The notes beneath the pieces were generated by a model that was not told the DNA's origin, did no database searches, and saw only the letters and a list, made by a program, of their open reading frames with translations. From Tiliqua scincoides (Eukaryota; Chordata; Lepidosauria; Squamata; Scincidae), in NCBI RefSeq assembly GCF_035046505.1, contig NC_089822.1:112609307-112673306 (forward strand): DNA of 64,000 nucleotides, written 5' to 3'. Positions 34,491 through 46,900 of this stretch are shown here, piece by piece. The translations under genes and the position numbers were made by a program. The number at the start of each line of letters is the position of its first letter. Positions within the stretch are counted from its first letter, which is position 1.

Positions 34491-37400
34491 ATAAACATTG
34501 GCACACTCAGTAGTGATAAAGTTCTAGAATACAATGATATGATGCAGTGGGTGTTGGGTGTTTGAAGCACTTCTCATGAATTTTTACAAAAGTCCAGCAA
34601 GGTAAGCAGTATGATTATCTCATACTGCAGATGGGAGGGGGGAGGGTGAAATATGATTGCTTGGCTATGCCCTGGGAAGCATTCAGCTACTGAATTAATG
34701 GCTGGGGTGAGATCTGAATCTGGCTCAGCACTCACACTCTTAGCCATTACCTCAAGCACCAGCACACAGTGCCTTAAAAGTCAAGACAATCCAAGCTCCC
34801 TGCCCACAGCAGCATTTTAACATGAGAGGGTGTTTAGAAGTAGCAGTGGGAGGTGGGAAATGCCTTCCCCATCTTCTACTTCTTTTATACTCAGTGATTT
34901 TTTTCTTCCTATGCCCCAGAAAAATCAAGACCGTAAATGCCCAGCAAATGGAGTCAGAACAGCCCCAGCCATGTTTGCAAAATTAGCTTTGATGAAATAT
35001 TCATGCAGGTAATTTATTATTAAAGTCTGAAGAGCAGGCAGCGGAAGAAAGTGAGCTTGGCCTCTGACCCACCATTAAGCAACAGGGGAGGGAAGTAGAC
35101 ATTCTGAATTCCCTCCAGCCAGCCAGCCAGCTAGCTAGCTACACTCAGAGCATAGGGCTACATAACCCTTCTCTGTTGACGGAGGCTGCAAAGTCATCGT
35201 TGCAGTAGCTCTGCTTTCCAAGTGTGGCTCAGATTTTGAAATTCCTTGAGCATGTAGGTTAGAAATTAATTTTTTAGAGTAAAATTTTGCTGCAGCTGTT
35301 TCTGACTGCAGTTTGAAGCATCTTCACCACATGCCCTTAACCATAGAAAGCATATCACCTGTTTTACATACTAATTAATTTTACTATGACATAAATCTGA
35401 AATAAGCTCTGTTTAAGAAGTTCCTAACACATCAAAGAAATCATTGTCTTGAGTTTCCAAATGCAAATTATTATATATATTTTTTAAAAACTAGATGTCA
35501 GCAAATCTTGCTTTTCATAATTAATATTAAGAATGTATATGTACTACTTTTTTCAACAACAAAAAAGAATATGTGTAGATCAATGGCAGCAATTTATGTG
35601 ACAGGATATTGTATGTATGTGTGTATATGGAGAAGAGAGAAAAAGAGAACAAGTTCAGGCCATATTAGAAGTTTGTCCATTCATTCATCTGAATGTTTAC
35701 ATGCCACCTTTCTCCCCAACCAGGCAATTCATAAAAATCAGATAATAATAGTCAAATTATACAATCAAAGACTATGAAAAGTGTGTCTGACCTGCTAACC
35801 TATCTGGAGGGAGGCTTAAGAACAATGGTATGTTCTAATGTTCAGGCACATGCTTTAAATTAGAAAGCCACAGAAGTTTACGTGGTCATTTCAGATAGGA
35901 TTTGCATATCTCAGCAACTTGTCCATGCCCTAGTCCCCAAAAGACTAAGACAAAAGATGGATGCCATTTATTCAGTGCCATTTATTCATCCCCATCGAAG
36001 CAAGTCAAAAACTGGGTCAGAGTCAAAAACATGAGCTAAATTGACAACAGAGGCCTGGGTGAGGGAAGGGGTGACATCATTTCTAACCAATCCCAGATCT
36101 TCTTTCTCAGAGGCTTTCTAAAGAATAACATGTAAACCAATTTCCAGAAGAAACTCACACATGTAACAGGATGACATTTCTAACAAAGAGACCAACTTGG
36201 AGGCAGATTTAGCTAAGGTTGCTTCTGCAAAGGAGAGGTTCATTTGATGGACCACTGATTTGGGCAGAGGAGTCAAGTGTTTAAAGGAGGAAGAGCTATT
36301 TACATCTGACAGAGGCATGTTAATTATTCCAGCAAGTTACTTCCTATGGGTAAATCAGAAGATGGCTGCCATTTTACACTTAACATACGCAGACAACAAT
36401 AGTTCTACAGTAATATACTGTAGTTTGAATTCCTTCTCACAACAGCGCTTGAGGAAACATGCCTGTCATGTGCAAGCAGCTCTCTCCTGAGAAAACATCT
36501 CTTTCCCCCCAAAAAGTCCGCTTTCTGTATATACTGAGGCTGCCTTAGAAATCAACCTGCCACATTTTTCATGCTGACCAGGGTTCTAGGTCTTGTATCA
36601 CATATAGCTTTCTTTTTTCAATTGTAAATTGGAATCCCATGACTGCCTAGTATCACCAGAGAATAGCTCTCATCTGGTCATTGGTCCAGTTCACTCACCT
36701 GACTTGGGAACAAGAAATGAGACTATCAATTTCAAATCAACCTATCAGAGCTTGAAAGGCTATACTCCCTAAAATGGGATTATAAAGAGCTACCAAACTG
36801 AGTGGAAGAGCAAGGTATGTAGGAAATGCAATCTGTAAATTGGGTTTTGCAAGATGACAGAAGACAAGATGCAAGCTATGATGCTGTCCAGCTGCTAGAT
36901 GAATGCTATGATGCTGTCCAGAGATCTTGCACGATCCAAGATGGCAGTGCCTGGGAGAGCCAGGAAGAAGAGACTGCCATGAAAGAAGGGCACCATGACC
37001 ACATAAACCTTGTAACCATTGAATGAGATGGCCTGACTTGGATTAGGGTAGCTTCACAGTCAGGTGACATTGAGGACCAATAGGATTCCAGCTGGTCTCA
37101 TAAACTCTGACCAGCCTCATTAGTCACAGACTTAGTTCAGCCAGTCCTTGTCCTGTGGGCACTTCAGAAACAGCTCCCAAGCAGCATAAAAGTTGCTCCT
37201 ACAAGACTCGGAGGTTAACCAAGTCTGTAAATATTGGACTAGGCCTGTTGCCTATGGGCAGCCCAATCTTAACCAGTGCTGCATGAAAGGATCTCAAAAG
37301 AATCCTGGCTTGGAGCCTTTTACACCAACGCTTTTAAATGGCCTCTAGGTGAAACTTCTCTCTGTGATGGTCCCCGTCATCTGAGGGTAATGGGGAGCTC

Positions 37401-37640
37401 TGAATGAATGGTATGTTTGCAGGGAGAAAAAATACTTGGGTGTTTTATTGAACCATCTTGCTTTCTGCTCTTGAGGTAATATTTGATACTGCACCCTGTT
37501 CCATGGATCTGCAGGTGGTTCTCCTCCAGATTGTTCCTTGGAAAGCAAGGAACTATAATGTAGGCTCCCTCCCCCCCCCATCTCCATCAAAGATACTTGG
37601 CATGTCCAATGATTGCCCATGACACAATCCTGAGGACTTC
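34491..37640. other. Intergenic; SINE relic and a short direct repeat
   Basis: About 34570-34765 looks like the minus strand of a MIR-like or tRNA-type SINE (GGGGTGAGATCTGAATCTGG ending in CTTAGCCATTACC). GCTATGATGCTGTCCAG occurs twice, at about 36876 and 36905. No coding exon was recognised. Confidence 0.5.
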
Positions 37641-37819
37641 GGGCCCAATCCTATCCAACATTCCAGCACCAGTGCAGCCGCAATGCAGCCTCAAGGTAAG
37701 GGAACAAATGTTCTCATACCTTGAGGAGGCCTCTATGACTGCCTCCCCACCACAGGATGCAGTGCACACCCCATAGGCACAGCAGCACCGGCACTGGAAA
37801 ATTGGATAGGATTGGGCTC
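37641..37819. mobile_element. GGGC-CAATCC MITE, subfamily 1, TTC target duplication
   Basis: Starts GGGCCCAATCCTATCCAAC, ends ATTGGATAGGATTGGGCTC, flanked by TTC at 37638-37640 and 37820-37822. Interior: CCAGTGCAGCCGCAATGCAG, AGGTAAGGGAACAAATGTTC, CACAGGATGCAGTGCACACC. Confidence 0.85.
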
Positions 37820-38898
37820 TTCTTTCTAGAGACAAGTACTGAGGCTAATTAGAAGCTTGAAGTAAGGGTACTGCTGCCCTCTACCACTGCTACTCCCATA
37901 ATTTCAAGTGGCATCACTATTCTGCTGCTATGTACACAGTAGTTATGCACACAACTGCTGTCGTTGCCTTGCTCCCAACCTGATTTACACATGGAAGGCA
38001 TTTTGATGCCCACATGCATGAATATTAAAAATGGCAGCTGTTGTAGCAGCATGTTGAAGACACCAAGGCAGCGGGTAAGAGGGAAACAGGCAGAAGTGGG
38101 AACATTGAATAGGCTGATTAGGGTCACTTTGGACCTTACCACCCTTGCATGCAGAGCCCTTTTATCTTCCTTTAGACCCAGCAAGCCCTTCAGTTTCATA
38201 AGGCATCAGCAAGGGAGTGTCATGACACTGGAAATGTTGCTATGGAGGCCACAATTATAAAGCTGAAACCTTACTTTCTGTGGTCATCCTAGGATTTCCC
38301 CCACACATTTCTGTAAGAGAGTCAACACATGAGGTCTTGTTGTCATGGAAATTCAAAACCATGGGTCTCTAGCTGAGGAGTCGATTTGAGAACATGGATC
38401 TCTCATTGCCAAGGAGACAAGAGTAGATGTGTATCTGCTTGCAGGCAGGCTTTATCCCCGGGGGAAACAGAGTAATAGGCTTACCTGAGACATCTGAGAC
38501 CACAGATCTGTTGTCACTGTAGAGCCTGAAGGTTATATTTTGTCACTTATAAGCTACAGTCCTCAAAGCACTTACCCTGAGGTTGAATCACTGAAGTCAC
38601 TTGGTTTATGAAATTTGACAATGGCTGCCATAATGTGTCTGGGTTCTGAGATATATCACTTATTCTGGAAAGGATTCAGATCCAGGGCTATAGGCCACAG
38701 TTGGCTCAAAGAGTTAAATACAATGTGGAGACACTCAGAGTTTATGCAAGGATATGTTTATGTTTATAGATATTTATGTTTATGTTAATAGATATTTAGA
38801 GGAAAAGTAAGTAACCAAATCACCAGGAAATGCATGATTTTAACAAAATAGTCAATGAAATCAAAAGCAAATTCTAATTGGCCAATCATGAGCTAACC
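37820..38898. other. Intergenic, no gene seen
   Basis: No repeat end or coding exon was recognised. The frames at 37849-38199 (minus) and 37964-38260 (plus) overlap and carry no domain. Confidence 0.5.
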
Positions 38899-39191
38899 CA
38901 GGGGTTCTCAAATTTCCCCCTGCTGAGACCCACCTGTTCTGCAGTGAAGGGCACTGCAATCCACTTCCTTCTCCAGCACTGGGCCTTCACAGGCCTCTGA
39001 AAGCAACTAGAAGTCACTTTCATGAACCTAGAAGTAAACTGGAAGTGACTTTCCAGCTGCTTCTGGAGGCCTGCAGAGGCCCTGTGCAGCCTTCAATTGC
39101 ATCAGGAGCCAACTGAATGCATTGCAGGTGGGACGGCCCAACCCAGGACCTGCCGGACAACTGGGTCGCAGCCACAGTTTGAGAAACTCTA
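38899..39191. mobile_element. hAT-like MITE (group A), perfect 8-bp target duplication
   Basis: Starts CAGGGGTTCTCAAATTTCCC with GAGACCCACCTG just inside, and ends GTCGCAGCCACAGTTTGAGA then AACTCTA. AGCTAACC flanks both sides (38891-38898 and 39192-39199). About 293 bp, no coding capacity. Confidence 0.82.
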
Positions 39192-39216
39192 AGCTAACCT
39201 ACATAGTCACATAGAC

Positions 39217-39314
39217 ATCCATACAGTCCAATTCTATGGATGTCCATTCAGAAGTAAGTACTATTAAGTTCAATGGGACCTACTCCCAGGCAAGAGTGTA
39301 TAGAATTGCAGCCT
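39217..39314. mobile_element. Short-form hairpin MITE, worn
   Basis: Matches the 90-bp unit at 7805 in reverse orientation: CAGTCCAATTCTATGGATGT, CATTCAGAAGTAAGTACTAT, GGGACCTACTCCCAGG, GAATTGCAGCC. No clean target duplication. Confidence 0.6.
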
Positions 39315-40219
39315 TAACATGAGACAAAATGAGGCTCAGGTGGCAGAGATCAGGCACACCATCAAAGGCAACCAAGTCAGTGGAAGATGTGGGGATTGAT
39401 GATCCATGCTGTACAACCCACCTAGAAGTTATCTTGTATGAGCCATATTGAAATGAACGGGAGCTATGCAAGATCACAGGATGCTTTGTACCCCATGTTA
39501 ATTAGTGGGAGATGTGTGTTGTTTTGATTTTCTGTCTTAAGCCAAAACACACTTTCAGCCAGCTCTGCACATTTACCGAAATAATGCAATCAAGCATTTC
39601 TGGGGGCATATGACTATTTCTCCACATCAAAATCCTCCCTGCTCATGGAAAATGGGCATGTCAGGGAGCAGACTTCTTTATGTGCAACAACTATATTTCA
39701 AGCAAGGAGGTTTTTTTTTAATAAAGGAGAGGAAAGAATTGCCTCGCTCACATGCATACGTATGCACTTATACACACAGAATCCAAAATGGGATCATCCT
39801 AGGAACTCTGTATAAATGAATAAACTCTGTATTGGAGTTGGAACTCCAATATAAACTATTGTATTGTATATACAGAGTATAAACTCTGTACTGGTTGGAA
39901 AAAGCAATAATAAATGAAGAACTGATGACCAATTTTCTTAACAAAATCAACAACAGTGAGGGAGGACAAAGATTAAGACAGAAAAAGATTTTGATGATTT
40001 ATAGAGTACACCATTTTTTTAATTAAAAAAAGCCATTTCCATAACAAAAGGAATCCCAAGGGACTCACAATCTAAAAACAAAAATAAAAATGACACACAA
40101 AAATGATGCCAGATACATCCACTGGATGTGTGCTGGGGAGGGGGGTCTGGTCACAGCACATTTGACTGTCTGAAATATAGTCCAAGACAATTGCCACAAG
40201 CCACTAAGTTACTTCTTTA
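39315..40219. other. Intergenic; small palindrome
   Basis: ATTGGAGTT-GG-AACTCCAAT near 39831-39850 is a perfect short palindrome inside a region where AAACTCTGTA repeats. About 40000-40085 looks like a SINE/LINE tail in reverse (AGGGACTCACAATCTAAAAA). No gene was recognised. Confidence 0.5.
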
Positions 40220-40408
40220 GAGCGCAGTCCTAACCCCTTATGTCATTGCTTTCCAGTACTGGCATAGTGGTCCCATGGGATGTGTGCTGCATCCTGCAGT
40301 TGGGTGTCACTCACAGAGACTTCCTCAAAGTAAGGGAATGTTTGTTCCCTTATGTCAGAGCTGCATTGCTTCTGGAAAGCACTGACATAAGGGGTTAGGA
40401 TTGCACCT
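40220..40408. mobile_element. GGGC-CAATCC MITE, subfamily 2, TTA target duplication
   Basis: Starts GAGCGCAGTCCTAACCCC and ends GGGGTTAGGATTGCACCT, flanked by TTA at 40217-40219 and 40409-40411. Just inside, CTTATGTCATTGCTTTCCAG faces GGAAAGCACTGACATAAG. Close relative of 14754-14954. Confidence 0.8.
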
Positions 40409-40420
40409 TTAATAAACTTA

Positions 40421-40599
40421 GGGCCCAGTCCTATCCAACTTTCCAATGCCGATGCAGCCTCAATGCAACCACAGGTAAGGGAACAAACATTCCCTTACCT
40501 TGAGGAGGCCTTCATGACTGACCCCCCCACCACTGGATGCTGCAGACACCCCATTGGCACAGCTGCATCAGTGCTGGAAAGTTGGATAGGACTGGGCCC
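40421..40599. mobile_element. GGGC-CAATCC MITE, subfamily 1, TTA target duplication
   Basis: Starts GGGCCCAGTCCTATCCAAC and ends GTTGGATAGGACTGGGCCC, flanked by TTA at 40418-40420 and 40600-40602. It lies 12 bp from a subfamily 2 copy. A short extra right-end-like scrap, GGATAGGATTGGGCTCTTAG, follows at about 40640-40660. Confidence 0.83.
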
Positions 40600-40602
40600 T
40601 TA

Positions 40603-41042
40603 GCCACACAGAGCAGAGACATCAGCCTGTTCCCATAAATAGGATAGGATTGGGCTCTTAGTAGAGACAGAATGAATTATTGAAAACAGTACAAAAAGAA
40701 AGGCAAAATACATTTCACAAAATAAAATCTGGCAACTCTGTGAATCTACATAATTTATAGAGTTCACAGAAGTCAGCTTTCCATGCTGCAGAATTTTGAT
40801 TACTTCTTTTTTAAGCAGATCTCACCAAACCCACACACAGCGCCCGAGCCTGCTCAGCGCTTTTTCCTGGGAGCAGGGCTAGCCAAGATCTCCTTGACAC
40901 CTGAGGCAGCATGTCGATTGCTGTCCCCTTACTCCATGATGTACCAGCTTCTGCTTCTCCCACCCTGCATTGTACTAGAACAGTACTCTCCTCCCCTCCA
41001 CATTTCCTCTCTGTCTCCCTCTTCCAGTTCAAGGGACTAGAA
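40603..41042. other. Intergenic, no gene seen
   Basis: AT-rich to about 40810, then pyrimidine-rich. No exon or repeat end was recognised apart from the MITE scrap near 40640-40660. Confidence 0.5.
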
Positions 41043-41447
41043 CTGGGGTGTCCAAAGTTTTTGGTAGGAGGGCCACTTCGTCTCTCTGACACTGTGTCGG
41101 GGACCGGGGAAAAAAAGAATTAATTTACATTTAAAATTTGAATAAATTTACATAAGTTTATGAATATATTAAAGATGAACTTATATGAATGAATGAAGGT
41201 CTTGCAATAGCTCAAGGCCTATAAAAGGCCTTGCACAAAGCAAGGCTGGCCTTTCCTTTGCTGCTGCTACTGCATCACTGAAGTGAAACAGCAAGCAGTG
41301 GAGGAAGCCCTCATCCCACAGCTCACGCGAGAGGTCAAACAGTTGCCCTCACGCTGACAGCAGTTGCGTCAGGCCAGTGTGGGCTTCAACAAATCTCTGG
41401 AGGGCCAGAGGCTCAGTGGCCCCCGGGCTGGGGTTTGGGCACCACTG
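41043..41447. mobile_element. hAT-like MITE (group E), perfect 8-bp target duplication
   Basis: Starts CTGGGGTGTCCAAAGTTTTT and ends GGGGTTTGGGCACCACTG, flanked by GACTAGAA at 41035-41042 and 41448-41455. GGAGGGCCACTTCG near the left and GGAGGGCCAGAGGCTCAG near the right are typical subterminal blocks of this type. About 405 bp. Confidence 0.85.
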
Positions 41448-41455
41448 GACTAGAA

Positions 41456-41910
41456 GGAAGAGCAAGTAACTGGACTTCCAATTTGCTGCTTAAAGGGACT
41501 ACTTCAGTTGGCCTCATGGATGGGCCTGGCCCGGTCTGGGGGACCTTCATAAACTTCTTAACAGACAGACGTCTGTTGCATACAAGGGAAACCATCAGTG
41601 CGGTAAACTGATGTGAGCTGCCAGTGCTGATTGTGTATTGGATTCCAGAATGCTATACTTAATCCAAGAAACCACAGTCACCGTCCAGTGGATCAAATTC
41701 TGATAAATGAAGAAAAATATTTCCTGTGTATTGTGTGTCAGAAATTTAAAATGCAAGTTAAAATTAGGCCTGCAAACTTTAGGCTATAAATCAATTGGTT
41801 TAATTGGTTAAAAACATTTTGATTATCTGAAAAGGGTGCCCTAGATCAAGCAAGCAGCAGATTGTCAAGTTTTTGAATTACCATTTTTTTAATGTTAAAT
41901 TATTTTCATA
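41456..41910. other. Intergenic, no gene seen
   Basis: No recognisable exon, repeat end or structured element. Confidence 0.5.
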
Positions 41911-42089
41911 GGCCCAAATCCTAACTAACTTTTGAGCACTGGCATAGCAGTGCCAGTGGGGCATGTGCTGCATCCTGCAGTTGGGTGTCACTCATGGAGG
42001 CCTCCTCAATGTAAGGGAATACTTGTTCCCTTACCTCGGAGCTGCATTGCTGTTATGTTGGTGCTGGAAAGTGCGTTAGGATTGCACCC
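41911..42089. mobile_element. GGGC-CAATCC MITE, intermediate form, ATA target duplication
   Basis: Starts GGCCCAAATCCTAACTAAC and ends GCGTTAGGATTGCACCC, flanked by ATA at 41908-41910 and 42090-42092. The interior shares CATCCTGCAGTTGGGTGTCA and TCCTCAATGTAAGGGAATAC with subfamily 2. Confidence 0.8.
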
Positions 42090-42092
42090 ATA

Positions 42093-42778
42093 GGAAAACA
42101 ACTTGCTAGCTGTGGTTTTTACTCAGACCAATCACAGCTAGCAAAGAGCATCTTAGAAAAGGCATTCCCTGTTGCATCCAAGAGAGTGGGAATGCCTCTT
42201 TGGAGATTATGCCTTCCTGCACCATGCGCAAGCATCACCTAAAATCAAAGTAGGCTTTTTTGGGTAGAATTACTTTTTTCTCACATGCAACTTTGATTGA
42301 TTATTCAGTAAAAAAAAAAATCAATGATTAATTGACTACAATTTCTTTAAATAACAATTATAGTAAAAATACATTTCTGCTGAACATTAGTTTTATATTT
42401 TAAGGACTAAACATATGTGAGTGTCTGGAGAAATGTGGAGCACAAATCTCCTTGGAAACCATGTAGGCCTCATTTTCCAATTTCTCCTTTATCACTGAAG
42501 CTGGACAAAAGATGTTTTAAGAACAAGACTTGCAAGTGGCTCACTAAACAGGCTAACATTAGCACAAGGACAGCAGGGCTCCCAGGGCTCACTTTCAATC
42601 TGGAGAGGACTGTGTCTAACCAGTAACCAGATATTACTGGCTGGATAGCCCTTCTTCCTTTACTGTGGTGATAGGCATGAGTTCCTTTCATATTGACTGG
42701 GTAGCGGCAGCTGCAACTATGGTTTGCTGACTGTGTTTTAAGCCACAGTGCCCCATGTAGTGTCACAATGCTATATGG
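42093..42778. other. Intergenic, no gene seen
   Basis: AT-rich in the first half. The open frames at 42417-42766 carry no domain. Confidence 0.5.
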
Positions 42779-43918
42779 CAGTGGTTCTCACTCCTTTAGC
42801 ACCGGGACCCACTTTTGAATGAGAATCTGTTGGGACCCACCAGAAGTGATGTCATGATTGGAAGTGACATCATCAAGCAGGAAAATTTTAACAATCCTAG
42901 TCTGAAATCCTACCCACAAGTAAGTCCTATTTACTATCATAATACAGATCTTTGACATTTCACCAGATGCAGTCACATACTGGAGGTTGTCCATGACTTT
43001 GTGTACCTTGGCTCAACGATCTCCGACACTCTTTCTCTCGATACCGAGCTAAACAAACGCATCGGTAAAGCAGCTACCACGTTTTCTAGACTCACAAAGA
43101 GAGTTTGGTCCAACAAGAAGCTGACGGAACATACCAAGATCCAGGTCTACAGAGCTTGCATCCTGAGTACACTTCTGTACTGCAGCGAGTCATGGACTCT
43201 TCACTCACAACAGGAGAGGAAACTGAATGCTTTCCACATGCGCTGCCTCCGACGTATTCTCGGCATCACCTGGCAGGACAAAGTTTCAAACAACACAGTC
43301 CTGGAACGTGCTGGAATCCCTAGAATGTATGCACTACTGAAACAGAGACGCCTGCGTTGGCTCGGTCATGTCGTGAGAATGGATGATGGCCGGATTCCAA
43401 AGGATCTCCTCTATGGAGAACTCGTGCAAGGAAAGCGCCCTACAGGTAGACCACAGCTGCGATACAAGGACATCTGCAAGAGGGATCTGAAGGCCTTAGG
43501 AGTGGACCTCAACAAGTTGGAAACCCTGGCCTCTGAGCGGTCCGCTTGGAGGCAGGCTGTGCAACATGGCCTTTCCCAGTTTGAAGAGACACTTGGCCAA
43601 CAGTCTGAGGCTAAGAGGCAAAGAAGGAAGGCCCATAGCCAGGGAGACAGGCCAGGGACAGACTGCACTTGCTCCCAGTGTGGAAGGGATTGTCACTCCC
43701 GAATCAGCCTTTTCAGCCACACTAGACGCTGTTCCAGAACCACCTTTCAGAGCGCGATACCATAGTCTTTCGAGACTGAAGGTTGCCAACTAGTCACATA
43801 CCATCACATCACATCAAGTCTAACATATTAAAAATAAAATATTGACATGAATGGCAACCCACCTGAAATTGGCTAGCGACCCACCTAATGGGTCCCAACC
43901 CACAGTTTGAGGGTATTG
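42779..43918. mobile_element. hAT-like element (group A) interrupted by a LINE
   Basis: Starts CAGTGGTTCTCACTCC, then GGGACCCAC and GAGAATCTGTTGGGACCCAC. Resumes after the LINE with CATCAAGTCTAACATATT and ends in GACCCACCTAATGGGTCCCA then CAGTTTGAGGG. This follows the order of the intact copy at 49032-49395. The final bases of the right end are worn, so its own target duplication cannot be read. The LINE occupies 42981-43791. Confidence 0.75.
42981..43791 (+). mobile_element. 5'-truncated LINE 3' end, copy 2, with 10-bp target duplication
   Basis: An open frame to 43765 continues the ORF of copy 1 further upstream. In order it holds the end of the RT palm (DFVYLGSTISD), the thumb/connection (AC-STLLYCSESWTL, LRRILGITWQDK), the RRLRWLGHVVRMDD block, and a C-terminal C2HC finger. 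About 254 residues are open from 43001. The element is 5'-truncated, as is usual for LINEs, and ends in GGTTGCCAAC without poly(A). AGTCACATAC flanks it at 42971-42980 and 43792-43801. The intact copy of the host element near 49270 shows the uninterrupted site. The open frame and crisp duplication suggest a fairly recent insertion. The LINE clade is uncertain. Confidence 0.88.
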
Positions 43919-46900
43919 AGGACGAAAAGCATGACTGGTGTCAACTGCCAGCAGAAACGTTGTAGATGCTGCTGCCCTACTAAGGATGCAAGAAATTTGT
44001 GTACTCCATCACAAAAAAAGGAAGGGGCCCCCACCCAAGTAGGAGAGGGGTCTACTAGAGGTCACCTTGCCTAGGGCCCCTTCAGACCTGGAGTTGACTC
44101 TGCCACTGTAGTGGCCTCCAGCAAAGTTCACATCCTAGGCCTTTTCTCAATCCCCTCACCTCCATTTCAGCAGCCTTGACACACACAATCAGAGGATGGC
44201 TGAGATCAATATATTGAATGGGAATTACAGGGGTGAGAAGAGCAGGCCTAATGCAGGGCATTTAAGAAAATCAATTGGCATTGATGGGTCCAAGAGGCAC
44301 AGCCAGTCCTAGCTAGCTGCCGAGAGCAATTCTCCAGCCATGAAATCTCTTTGTAGGGAGCAAGCCAAATCTTTGCACGCCCCTGTTGCTGTGGATGCTT
44401 TCTGTCTCTAACTGTTCCTGCGGGAGATGTGTAGTGAGATGAGCAATAATGGATGTTAAGTGTAACTTTTGTGGAAATGCAATTGCCTGTGGGAGGGAGC
44501 TGTCCTGTGTGTTGTGCATATGATAATAGAGCGATGATTGAGGGAATGAAGGGAAAGGCAACAGTACAATAACAAAGGGAGAGGATACTTCAAAGATGCA
44601 CCTAAACTGATTATTTTAGTGCAATGTGTTCAAAGTCTTGCAACTTTCCTTCAGGAGCAACAGATTTAATCCTTTCAAAGAGTAATCAAACTGTCTTCTA
44701 TATTACTGAGGCTTCTCAAGCATATTGAGCTACAGCACAGGTAGCAAAGCAAGGCTGAAAAAGCAGGCAGTGAACATGTGGCATTCAATCTTAGGTGCCT
44801 GAGGAAGGTTGCACAGGGCTTCCAGTGGACCAGGAAGAAGGCTCCAGTGCCCTGTGCAGTTCCTCATGGCTCCTGCTCCCTTACAACCCACAAAATTTCT
44901 AGAAAATTTCATCTTCTCAAATTTTGTCCCCATCAAAAGCCCCAAATTATTTGGAAACCTTGACTTTCAAAGCATAATAAATCATACCAACCATGCAAAT
45001 ATAGCCCAATTTATTCTGGCTGTCAAATGTGTGTTCTTGATAGAGAACTTGGGTGACACAGTACAGACAGACACGGGCAGAACCTAGCATTGTAGTATGA
45101 CAGAGGCAAAGCTTAGATAATAGACCAATATGCTCATTTTGCCATAGTGGAATTGGCTAAACTCAACCTTGCTAGCCCCATAACTTTCCAAGCTGCCTAG
45201 GAGACTCAGAGCCCAAGCCTACCCATATCTACTCAGAAGTAAATCCCATAGTAGTCAATGGGGCTTACTTTCAGGTAAGTGTGAATAGCAGCCTCAGTAG
45301 GCAAAGTAAACTGTTTTTATGCTTCCCAATATACCATATTTAAAATACTGTACAGTATATGCTAAGTATGATCGTATATGTGGCTTCCAAGGATACAGAC
45401 ATTTTCACAAGTGATATTTAAATTGACCCCCTTGTGCCTGTAACTCAGATATAAATCCTGTGTTAGCAAGAATATACATTCAATTTTAAAATGATTTGTG
45501 TTCCATCATCTGTCCTACAAGGGCAGCATTCCTGTGACACATTCCAAATTAAAGGAAATTCTCAGTACACTTATGCAAATAGCCCAAGTTAATATATTTT
45601 GTTTGGCACAGTGTTAATAGACCTGTCCAGACAAAGAAATGCCTGTCTGATGTGCTTCTGAATCCTTTTGGCTTTCAAAAGCAATTCCACAAGTGAGAGA
45701 GAGAGAGAGAGAGAGAGAGGAATTCAGTTCTTGGCTGTCCTTAGTCGCTGTCCATGGTGACTGTAGGTATTGGAATACACAATACAGTATGCTTCTCTTT
45801 TCTCCATAAATATATGAAGAGGTGGGGTTTGCTGGGAATCTGCATGGTCTCAGTGTTAATTACCTAATTCAGGAGAATTGCAGGTAGAGAGATTGTATTA
45901 AAAAACTAATAGAGCAGTTAGACGTGTTCGTTTCTGGGGTGTAAGATAGGAGGATTATAGCCCAAGTCTTGCTGAACACAATGGGCTTCTGACTAAAATA
46001 AATAACACTGTTTTCAAAAACCTCCAGCAGAAGTGTCTTCTCTGTAATTTCTGTGTTTATATACCTTTGTGGTTAATTTGAACTGGGAACTTTAGAGTGT
46101 ACAGATGCATTGTAGGGCTGCCGGATTGACATATGTAAAGAAAATGACAATTGTCAGAATTTTTGCTAAGCTTGCTATGAGCTTTAATAGCACTTAGTAT
46201 GTAAATGTCAATAACACACAAATAGCTCCAGATTTATTTTTTATTTATTTAAAAGATTTATATACTGCTTTTTGTAATAAGATCAAAGCAGCTTTGTATA
46301 TTCCTTTTATATGGTGGACTATGGCAAAGGTGTACATTTTCAGCACACCACAGAAATCTAGGTATCAAATGATCTAATTTTCAGACTTTCAAAGTCTTTG
46401 ACAAAATTAGTAGATTTGGTACAAACAAGGTGGAGCCAATAAGTTGCACATGCATGCACACATACTGTGGGGCCTTACGAGATTAAAAAAATATAAGCCT
46501 TAAAATATGCAACATGACAACTTCCACTTTTTAACATAGGAAAATGTATACTTTGGAAAAAAACAACAACTGGGGCTATTTGTCTTCCTCCATGGAGAGT
46601 TCCAAACTCCACTCATGTGATCTGTTCAAGTATATTGACCCAAGAAACCCTTCCCTCCCCAGCTCAGGGTGAATTTTTCAAGATCACATTCACCTTCCTT
46701 AAACATAAACTGATCCTGGAAGAAAAAATAAAAATCCCATGGAGCTACTATGTCAGGGAGCAGACATGTCAGGGTGCTTAATGGAGCTAAAGGGTAACAT
46801 AAAGATGCTCTTACTTATTAAAGTAAGGTGTTCATTACAAAGAGCTTAAAGTTTCTGAACTTCAGAACAGATTGGTGTTGCCATAGATGCTTTGTTTCTG

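Noticed and set aside
43001-43765. The 254-residue frame as a host gene (craniofacial development protein 2-like)
   Set aside because: It is the C-terminal part of a LINE RT ORF, with target-site duplications on both sides and a second copy at the start of the window.
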